Part shown: positions 55,248-64,000 of the stretch, one piece after another
Numbering within the stretch: the stretch's first letter is position 1
How the letters are laid out: every line of letters begins with the position of its first letter
Assembly: GCF_000003815.2 (NCBI RefSeq)
Contig: NC_049997.1
Location: 411,096 to 475,095, forward strand
DNA length: 64,000 nucleotides
From: Branchiostoma floridae
Lineage: Eukaryota > Chordata > Leptocardii > Amphioxiformes > Branchiostomatidae
Direction of reading: 5' to 3'
The notes under the pieces: generated by a model
The model's input: the letters and a program-made list of their open reading frames with translations, nothing else
Told to the model about the DNA's origin: nothing
Databases searched by the model: none
Program-made: the position numbers and the translations under genes

Positions 55248-56049
55248 TAAAGCCGGCAAAATCACAACACTGACCCTGTAGAGTTGGCCTAAAAGATCAC
55301 GTTGTGTAGCATTAAAAAACACTACTATCACACTTACCTCATAAAACCACCTCGTTCGCTTCGCTCTCTCGTTGGACTATACTTTGATGGATGTAGCAAA
55401 GAAGCTGGCATTATGACACCATATAAACCGAGGAACGGGCTGGTGATATACGCCGTATACACCGAGGAACGGGCTGGTCATATATACTGTATGCACAGTA
55501 GAACGGGCGGGTCATTCAAGTGGTCATTAAACAGCCTGGGGCGAGAAAAGAGTTCTCAAAAGAGTTCTGAATACTTTCTAAACTCTTTCGCGAGCCCATA
55601 TCGACTAGTCTCACCTTGTGTGTGGATTTTAATAAGAACCAAAGCTCGAATCAGTACAGGTACAATGTCCTCTGGCTTCGGTGCACACTACATGATCTAA
55701 CAGCTTGGTATGATAAAGGTAAACAGGTGGATTTGGCCATATTAGACTCCCGCCATATGTTGTCACATCACCGACACTGAACATCTTCAAGTCTGGGCTT
55801 GCCCAGTATATAGGCCTCCCCGACCCCCAAAATGTAGTTATAACAATCTTTATTGACACGACAAAAGTACAGCGACTTTCGTAAGGTCTACATGTATAAC
55901 AACTACAGTTATAGAACAGTAGTGCGTCAATCACCTCACAATTTTTCTTTTGTTATTTTGTTGTTGCTGTATTCAGTATTTGGAGAATCACCACCACCGG
56001 CCGCACAAGTAACGTGAACCTCCTGACACCTAGGCGGGATGCCCGTTAA

Positions 56050-56251
56050 GGCTAAGGGCATATTTCCACAAAGGGACCCGTCCGGGTTGCTTTCAGGAAC
56101 GAAAAGTATGATATAAAAGAGACCAAGTTTTACAAGACTTAAAGAGAATAGTCATGAGCATTATTTGTGAATAATTTTACGTTTACATTTTTAGTGTTCG
56201 TTTTTTTCAAACAGCCCGGCCGGGCCCCGGTTTGGAAATGTGACTTAGGCC
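56050..56251. mobile_element. 202-bp MITE with TAA target-site duplication
   Basis: The left end GGCTAAGGGCATATTTCC and the complement of the right end (GGCCTAAGTCACATTTCC) form a terminal inverted repeat of about 35 bp that extends into GGGCC blocks. TAA flanks both sides (56047-56049 and 56252-56254). Same family as 8158-8332. Confidence 0.75.
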
Positions 56252-56254
56252 TAA

Positions 56255-57838
56255 TTGGGCTTTGTTTAGAACAGAATAAAAACTATGTCAGGAGTCCCAA
56301 ATTAGACATATTTGACATATTGTTTTTAGTATGGTGTATAAGATTTGTTTCTTGTATTTTTGCAATGTTTGTCACCATTGGCAATTGACATTTTGCAATG
56401 TTTGTTACAATGTTTGTTGTGGCAAGCTGAACACAACATTTACAGCTAAGTGTTGTATCATATTACATTTGGGCGGGTGAAACCAATTATTTGGAGGGAT
56501 GACAAGAGGAACTCTAAAAATCAGATGTATTTAGATCTATTAGATCTATCCATTTTTAAAACCTCCATCAATATATATCAATTACATACGTCAAAGGGTT
56601 TTAAAGGACCTATGGTTTAGTTTTGAAATGTTTATTAGTAGTCTAAATGTTATTGATAAGGACATTTCCAAAAATCGAAATGAAATGTCAAATACATGCT
56701 GGAGTGGGTGTATCATTTAGACAATTATTGTGTATATTCTGGGCAGGAATACATTCCTGCCTGATACAACGGTTTTAGCCAATGAAGCCACATTATGGCA
56801 TCATAGATATGTCATATTACGTCATACCGATAGCAAAGGTTAAAAAAAGACAAACATTTACCACAAATTTGGTGATCAAAAACCAAGCCACAGATCGAGC
56901 ACGTTAAAGATCCCACCACACTTATCGAAAAGAGTAGGGGTCCTTCTCAGTGTGAGTGGTTGAAAACCTACAGTCCTTTGCTGTCGCATTGAGGTCAGCT
57001 GAGTGGCGCCGAATGGCAGCTCGCTCCAGACCCTTGCGACAGTCGTATTGAGGTCACCTGAGTGGCGCCGAATGGCAGCTCGCTCCAGACCCTTGCGATC
57101 AGCCACGCCTATTGCAAGCTCCTCGCAATGCAACCGCTTGCTACTAAGAGAGAGTAGTCGCCCAACCCAATAAAAACAATAAAGCCATTTAGAAGTTACG
57201 AAGGTTGAGCCGAATGAGCCCAGGAATACCTCAAAAGGCCGGTATGCATACGGTTGAAAAGAGAAACTGTATCCTCATTATAGTAATTAGGCATGAATAA
57301 ACCGGTTTGTCCGGATTTTAAACCTTTCTGTGTTTTGGATCATTTGGGTCTTTCTACAGGAGAAGGGACACACGACCGCGTACAAGTCATTCGCAGGTAA
57401 ATATTATTAGCATATTTTCTTCTTATCATGTTTTTTTTCATTAGATTAGCTGTTATTTTCTATTCTTAATCGACAAAAGTTCATATATTATCCAAATTTT
57501 CCAGTATTTATACTGTTTTTGATCTTTCCAAACATACGGTGGGGGGGGGGGGGCTGTTTGACGATTTTCAACATATGGGTCAGTTTTTCAGTCTCATTCG
57601 CACATTACACTGCACCAATATTTCAACTTCGACCATATCTCAAGCCGTTTCGAACATACATGTACATTCAAAAGAATACAGTCCCTTAAAAGAATTCGTT
57701 CAGGTTCTGGTTTGCATGGCTACGAAATCTGCACTATCATTTGCCCTTTTTGTTCCAGTCTCAAGAGGGGTGAAACGGCAGTCGTATTTAACATACAGTA
57801 AAGACAAGAGACCTACATGTGTTTATGATAGGGTGATG
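56255..57838. other. Spacer with a SINE-like repeat at about 56860-57170
   Basis: 56860-57170 contains GCACGTTAAAGATCCCACC and an adjacent near-exact duplication of about 60 bp (TGAGTGGCGCCGAATGGCAG at 57000 and 57059). It ends in AATAAAAACAATAAA. It resembles a SINE body but no tRNA head was seen. Elsewhere there is only AT-rich DNA and a G-run at 57541. Confidence 0.4.
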
Positions 57839-57840
57839 GT

Positions 57841-57845
<5 letters not shown>

Positions 57846-57913
<68 letters not shown>
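57846..57913. repeat. (AT)n microsatellite
   Basis: About 34 uninterrupted AT dinucleotides. The Tyr-Ile open frames across it are artefacts. Confidence 0.97.
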
Positions 57914-57918
<5 letters not shown>

Positions 57919-58213
57919 TATATGTGTTGACACCTTTATCCTGACCCCATTATCACCATTTACTATTCGGCCAGGCCGGAGTCTGGTAGAGACTACGTGA
58001 TTTTGACGAAGCGCTATGAAATTTACGCTGGAAAGTATCACAGCAGTGTACATAATCTCATTGTTACCTTCGCCAAGAAGGTTATGTTTTTGCTAGAGTT
58101 CGTGGGTTTGGGGAAACACACGTTTATTATTGGGTAGGTACTCTTTATTAGTAATACATAAATAAGACATTAAAGTCTTAAATAAAGGCATAGTCATTTT
58201 GCGAAGGGATGTG

Positions 58214-59430
58214 TTTGCCGAACTCCAGTTTTCATTCAGTTCAGTTCCGCACAGCTGCTGATATAAGCTAAGGTGTTGGCAACAGCATAGAAAAAAAAAC
58301 ACCATTGTTCTATGGCTGTAGATAAGGTAAGAGCTTTATTTGGTTTCGGGCAGTTTAACAGAAGGTAATGACTGTATACTTATGTATGTCCTGAATGTTG
58401 TTTAATTTTGTGGTCTGGTGTTTTGCGTCTAGCATACAAGCAACTGTATAGATTAGTAAAGGGCCAATCACTGAAACACTGAAACGGGAATCCGAATGCT
58501 GTCTCCAAGCAGACATTAGGGTGAAATATTTTAATGTTTTTTAGTGACAGCCAGGCTTTTAAACCTGTCGGAACAGCCACAGCTGTAACTTTATTGTCCA
58601 TAGAATAAAACATTGTGGAGAACTCCATCCTGAGATTTATCCAAGTCAGGTTCTTCAATGAGATTGTTCATGGTCCGAGGCCGCACTAATTATAGGGTAA
58701 GAACGAGATAATTACATGTAAAGGTCACTTCTTGTTGTCTTCACTGTTGGGGTAGCTTTCTTGGAAGGAGTGCCTTCTGTGTTGTCCTCCTTAACAGGGC
58801 ATAGGGGCGGGGTCCACTTTTGTGGTTGTTTTCTCAGTGTAGCCAAGGACGTTCTATCAGACGTCCTTGGTGTAGCGTATTTAGGGGCGATGCAATATAT
58901 TGTTATGTGTCAAGGTGATGTGCAAATTGGTGCAAAGTGCAAACGTTGTTGTCTAACTATGTCGCTGAAAATACGCAGTTCGGGTTATTGCTAGCCTGTG
59001 TTTACACTGGTTGACTGGGTTATTGAGCGGCGGTACCTGTCGGGCTAGGTGAGCGATTTGAGTCAGGTTATGCATGGTTATTACGACGTCGTTGAGTCAA
59101 CTCGTACTTCAGGCACGTACTTTGGCCAAAGGCCAAGTCGTATTAAAACCCGTTTTGTGAAGTACGAGTAGAGCTCACCAAAGCACGTCGTGCCTTGTCA
59201 AATTACGCCGTAGTTGACTGAAGCACGTCGTATTAGAGTTTTGACCGGGATAGAAAACCATAGTCGTGGGTGGATCCCGGGCGAGTCGGCACCGTGAAGA
59301 GACGCCCGCCCGTTTACGGTCGTCAAAGCCGGCATTAATTACGAATTGTAATTATTAATTATTAATTACAAGGGCCTCTCTTGTACGTGTGATATAATGG
59401 CGTAGATCGCATGGATAAACTAGAGTTCGG
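58214..59430. other. Spacer with no recognised gene
   Basis: Includes a copy of the 70-bp dispersed repeat just before it (58145-58212), and a CCTTCGCCAAGAAGG palindrome at about 58069-58083 like the one at 55228. A partial inverted repeat around GACGTCGTTGAGTCAACTCG lies at about 59086-59180. No exons were seen. Confidence 0.4.
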
Positions 59431-59439
59431 CGACCTCAT

Positions 59440-60143
59440 ACCTCCATGAAATATATAAGTTTTTGTAATTTTTATGCAAATTTTTATGATTCATGCATGG
59501 TGATGCTCATCATTGACTAACATACACATGTCAAGTATAAATTCCCATCATGAATCATTGAGCGGTTTTGCAATGTTTGCATATATTATGCAAATCAATT
59601 CCTCATTAGCATATTTGACATCTGATTATGTTCCATCTATCATAACTTACATTTGTTACATCTATTGAAGTCAAGTTTTTGAAATTATAGAATTATACAA
59701 TTTATTAATAATTATCTTATCTTGTAGAACATTGTCTAAGGCACGCACATGCCAAAAATCATGAAAATGCGTTGTTCCCTTCTTGAGTTATCCTCTTCAG
59801 AAGTTTTTGACAAAAATGCCCCTGCTATCCCAAAACTAGCCGCTAGGGGACCCAAACTTATGTCACTTCTTGCGGAGCACAAGAGCTATCTAACGGTTAA
59901 AAAATCGTGACCATAGCGTGTTCATGACACGAGATAGCAAAACTGGAAGTTGCGCCTCAGTACCAAGTTAAGCCGCTAGGGGGCCCAAAATCTAATCACT
60001 TCCAGCTTTTATCACACCCTACCGACACACAAAGTATGGAACCAATCCACCCAGGGGTTCTTGAGTTATCTTGTTAACAGACAGACAGACACAGAAACAC
60101 AAACGCTAGTGAAAATATAACCTCCATGACATTTCATGGAGGT
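59440..60143. repeat. Repeat element ending in CCTCCATGA palindrome
   Basis: Starts near ACCTCATACCTCCATGAAAT and ends in a hairpin CCTCCATGACATTTCATGGAGG split as two 8-base arms (about 60121-60142). The interior repeats the AGCCGCTAGGGGACCC and TTCTTGAGTTATC words of the block at 54184. Probably a non-autonomous element; class unknown. Confidence 0.55.
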
Positions 60144-61686
60144 AATCATCATCATATCGTTCCGTGCCAGTACTGCAGCCAGGCCACGACCTTCTCATTA
60201 GCTTCTAGTATGTCCTGGTTGGAGATGTTGGGGCATAGGAAAATGAAGGATTGCAAACTCCAAACATCATCATTATCATCATCCTTTATTGATTTCAACA
60301 TAGCAGACATAATAGCACCCTGAATAACGTTGGAATTTACAACATAAAACCGTTTATACACAATAAGAAACAATATATCAAACAAGTGCTTTAAAAAAAG
60401 CTGTACCTTGCCGGGTAGTAGGGATTTCGTCAGGAAAAGGTACCTCGGCGCTTCACCAGTGTTCATCAGTTAACATGAGGATCACATCAAAATAATCAGA
60501 GACAACCACAGAGTTCCACATGTCGCCCCCCTCCCACCCCAATTCCTGTACGGGAAAGCTTTAGTGACTTCTCCAGCTGTCAATCCAGTCTCAAATCTAT
60601 TTTTCACACAATACAAACTCTATCAAGGACATTCATAGTCACAAATGTCTTTAAAATGTACTTACCTGGCTACTAGTCCCGAAGTTTGCGGCTATTTTTT
60701 TTGTTTCATATTGTTGCAATGTACAAAGAGCGACACCTAGCAACTTCAGTATGAAATGCAGCAAAAATCCCCAAGTGTAGGGAAATTTACCTCATTAAAA
60801 TAATCTATGTCAGATAAATTATTGGCACAATAAACCGGTATTGTAAAACTTTTTGACCCACAATGAGTATGCATTATTCTTTATTACAAAATAAATTCCT
60901 TCTGATGCAATTTTTGATATATCTTTATGATAAACATGGGTTAAAGCGTAGATTTATTTACGCTGGACCACATACGTCTAACTAAGCCATAAAATTGGGC
61001 AAAGAGAAAAGGGCCTTTTGAAGGGCTTTTGGAAGGGCTGGGTTAACATTGAACCACTGATTGAACCATGTAAAGATCGGGCCTCATTACCTTGCCGGGC
61101 TAAGGCCCGGCAAGGCAAAAAGTGAACAACATATCCCACATTAAGTAGCCATCGTTACTAACTAGGTGTCTACAGTCTTGTTGTACAGCTTGATGGCTGT
61201 GTGCAAGAAAGAGTTCTGAAGTCTTTTAGTTCTAGCTGGGGGGATGGAGAAAGTGTTTTTATTTCTCAGTGATCGCCCCGTGGCAGTTGATCTGGAAGGT
61301 GGAACCATGGGTGTAGTGGAGGGGAAGTGTTTGCCGGTTAACCGGCCAAGTCCCCATGGATAAAGTCTTAGATGTAGATACAAGATTACACAATCCATAT
61401 ACAGAAATGTCAAATCTAAAGAGTGCACTTTCTTATACCTGGTTAAATTACTCAACTACACACTGCTAGGGTTGTCTTTTTAAACGGGTAGAATCATATG
61501 TCAAAAGTGAAGTTTTATAAAAGTTTGTTAAGTTTAGCTCATGTATGTATGATACTTATTGCTTTTAGATTACTTTTCCTTGTAAACCATAATGCGTTTC
61601 AGTGATTCACGGCTGGTGCTGTACGTATTGCTATGACAAAATATACTATAATCATTTTATCTATTCATGTGTGGTCCCTACAGAAA
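60144..61686. other. Spacer and presumed promoter side of the lipoxygenase gene
   Basis: Includes a GC-rich hairpin at about 61092-61116 (CTTGCCGGGC, TAAG loop, GCCCGGCAAG). A good 3' splice site (CCCTACAG, ending 61683) immediately precedes the first coding exon, so a 5' UTR exon upstream is likely but was not located. Confidence 0.45.
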
Positions 61687-63367
61687 ATGTGTGATAGGCC
61701 GACCACAGAGGGCATTGACGTGCTCGTCAAAACGAAGACAGGAACGTGTCGCGGGGCTGCAACTAATTCTAACGTCTTCATCCGCCTTTATGACGACAAA
61801 GGCCACAAGTCCCGAGCATGTCAGCTGGACGTGTGGTGGTGGAACGACTTTGAAAGAGGAAGTGATGGAGAGTAAGTACAGATTTCGCATTAGTTGAACA
61901 TTTTGACATCAAAGTAGATACGTCTTACTATAAAGAAGTTACACACTAGAAGACTAAGTATGTTAATAAGCATAGCTATTATTGTTTGTGAAATAGTTTT
62001 GTGCCTTTGTACTTTAAAAGTAATAGAACATAACAACAAGGTTTTCAACATTGTCTCACAGAATTGTTTAATGTTCTTTAAGGTACAAGTTGGATGATGT
62101 GAAAGTGACGTCTCCGATTCGGCAGCTGGAGCTGTGGCGGGATGACTCCCACCCTAATGATGACTGGTACTGTGACTCCATCTCTGTCCAACTCCAGCCA
62201 GACAACAACGGTCCTACATACGACTTCCCTGTTCATCGTTGGATGAAGCAAAGTGAGTCATATTTTCTACTCCAACGGAGGATTGTAGTTGGGTGATGTT
62301 TTGCCTGTTCACAGATGTATCACTATGTTCCTTTTACTCCATTCCTGTGTAGTTTGGTGTGTCGTCTACTCGTAGTTGTAAAATGATGCACGTTTTGTAC
62401 CGTTACGGTAGCTTTTTGTATAAGTCATATACATAATCTATGTCACCCCCGTCTCTGGTCAGTTGTGAAATAATGCACGTTTTGTACCGTTACGGTAGCT
62501 GTTTGTATAAGTCATATAAATAACCTATGCCACCCCCGTCTCTGGTCAGTTGTGAAATAATGCACGTTTTGTACCGTTACGGTTGCTGTTTGTATAAGTA
62601 ATACAAATAACCTATGTCACACCCGTCCCTGGTCAATTGTGAAATAATGCACATTTTTGTACATTTACGGTAGATTTTTGTTTAAGTCATGTAAATAACT
62701 TATGTCACCCCCCGTCTCTGATCAGTTGTGAAATAATGCACGTTTTGTATTGTTACGGTAGCTGTTTGTATTAGTAATATAAATAACCTATATCATCCCC
62801 CGTCTCTGGTCAGTTGTGGATTTTTGTCATAACGTCATTTACTAAGACAGGTTAAATTTTACGCCATCCTGTTTGCAGACGATCACGTGTGGTTGATACC
62901 TGGTGACTGTGAGCTTCCTCAGGACGATCTGCATCCCCAGGACCGCGCGGAGGAGATGACCATCATGAGAGAACGTTTTGCGTCAGTAACTCCAGCTCCC
63001 GGGCTGCTGCCTTGGGTATGTTCTCATTACCTTCGACAAGACGGTTGTGTTTTAGGCAGCGTCCATGTTCGTTGTACATAAAATCCACGTAACTACGATA
63101 TGTATATAAAAATATTTCTTTATCAGACGGGAGTTTTAATCAAATATTTTTGTGCTAAGCTTACCACATAGGGCAATCATGTATGGATATAATTATGCGC
63201 AATTCATGTAAATGACTGGAATTGCAGCGACAGAATGCACACGTGACACAGCTAGCTATTGCTGAAGCAGTGACAAAACATGAATATACTGTTTGAAGGT
63301 TATTTATTCTATGTTCTGTTAGGTGAAAACTTTGCCTGCAGAGGAAGAGTTCACAGAACAACGACTG
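61687..63367 (+). CDS. PLAT-domain lipoxygenase, 5' part (continues beyond window)
   Basis: Iron lipoxygenases add O2 to arachidonic or other polyunsaturated fatty acids, the first step towards leukotrienes and related mediators. Four coding exons are seen: 61687(exon from 61684)-61871, 62083-62252, 62879-63015 and 63323-63367, with consistent phases. The first 110 or so residues form a PLAT/LH2 beta-barrel: DVLVKTKTGTCRGAATNSNV, IRLYDDKGHKS, then LELWRDDSHPNDDWYCDSI. The canonical linker to the catalytic domain follows: YDFPVHRWM, then a Pro-rich LLPWVKTLPAEEEF stretch. The catalytic iron domain is outside the window, so function rests on the PLAT and linker pattern; another PLAT protein cannot be fully excluded. 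The ATG at 61687 is the likely start because it opens the PLAT domain directly. An 87-bp tandem array lies in intron 2. Confidence 0.82.
62385..62818. repeat. 87-bp tandem repeat array in lipoxygenase intron 2
   Basis: Five units with the word CACGTTTTGTACCGTTACGG at 62389, 62476, 62563, 62650 and 62739, giving a period of 87-89. The array ends about 60 bases before the exon 3 acceptor. Units differ by a few per cent. Confidence 0.9.
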
Positions 63368-64000
63368 GTATGTGTATTTAAACAATGTGTTTTTCATATA
63401 CTTTGAAAACTACATAAATTTTATTACCGTCCGTAACGTTACAAACTAACGTTGTTTTTTTTTTCATTTGCTGTTACCTATGAGAGTCCATTCTATGTTC
63501 AGCCTCTGTTTGCATAGACTCGATCTACGGACTTCTCACTGCTTTGTGACCTCTTTTTTATTGGCCTGGAAATCAGACAGCGTAGTGGAGAAAATCTTTT
63601 GTCTCTAACATGTTCTTGTTTCCAAATATTCAGAATTAAAGAATAATGGTCTTTAGTAACATTCAGTTAAAAATATTATGTACATAAACAGGTTTTTATA
63701 CCGCCGACGTTTCGTTGACTGCCTGTCATCTTCCTCAAGAAGTTCACACATCAATGCAGCAGAGGTGCTGCAGCTTACAGATGTTGTTCAAGACGTTATG
63801 CACGTATAGATAGTTGATGAAGTGTTTAAAATGCAGTCCCAAACGAAGAGTCGTGTATTGTATACGTGCAATGGTACTAAGTTTGGCAAGTTTTACATTC
63901 AAGGCAATCCATTGTGGACGAAAATCGCTAATTTCAGTTCTAACAATGTATTTTTTAGGTATTATTGCTACACCACTGCTACATTCAAACATAAATAAAA
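63368..64000. other. Lipoxygenase intron, to window end
   Basis: No further exon was recognised. 63690-63745 carries on its minus strand a fragment reading CTTGAGGAAGATGACAGG and then CGAAACGTCGG. This resembles the end of a Penelope-like or LINE element. Confidence 0.4.

Noticed and set aside
57361-57397. Exon-like segment EKGHTTAYKSFA between AG and GT sites
   Set aside because: Its phase does not join the lipoxygenase exon at 61684 without a stop, and it matches nothing recognisable. At most a 5' UTR exon.
57539-58053. Frames containing poly Tyr-Ile
   Set aside because: Produced by the (AT)n microsatellite.

Overview
The window is animal (eukaryotic) DNA, most likely from a cephalochordate (amphioxus, Branchiostoma-like). 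Genes are split into many short exons with GT-AG introns and vertebrate-like architecture. Introns and spacers are full of tRNA-derived SINEs, LINE fragments, short inverted-repeat elements and microsatellites. A membrane-anchored laccase and a short N-terminal NPMYG motif also fit amphioxus. The species call is an inference from content. A 100-N assembly gap lies at 9204-9303.

Layout. (1) 35-6693 (+): a clan-3 cytochrome P450 of CYP3/thromboxane-synthase type, missing only its first exon(s). (2) 9414-12256 (-): a type II membrane protein with a coiled-coil stalk and a hyaluronan-binding Link module, cut off near the assembly gap. (3) 14095-27014 (-): a laccase-type multicopper oxidase with 14 recognisable exons, all three copper-ligand segments and a C-terminal transmembrane anchor; the signal-peptide exon was not found. 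(4) 32230-36933 (+): a complete seven-exon gene for a 349-residue protein with a RIP homotypic interaction motif (RHIM), a probable TRADD-N-like domain and a DSGxxS sequence. (5) 39392-47511 (+): a complete nine-exon prostaglandin reductase 1 (PTGR1) gene. (6) 47512-61686: a repeat-rich spacer with nested inverted-repeat elements, a LINE with a long open reverse transcriptase frame, and two related repeat blocks. (7) 61687 to the window end (+): the first exons of a PLAT-domain lipoxygenase.

Functional themes. Three of the six genes (P450, PTGR1, lipoxygenase) belong to families that make or degrade oxidised lipids and eicosanoids. The RHIM protein points to necroptosis or innate-immune signalling. 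The laccase and Link protein act at the cell surface.

Exon boundaries were read by eye from splice-site consensus, and reading phase was checked arithmetically at every junction reported. I did no database search.
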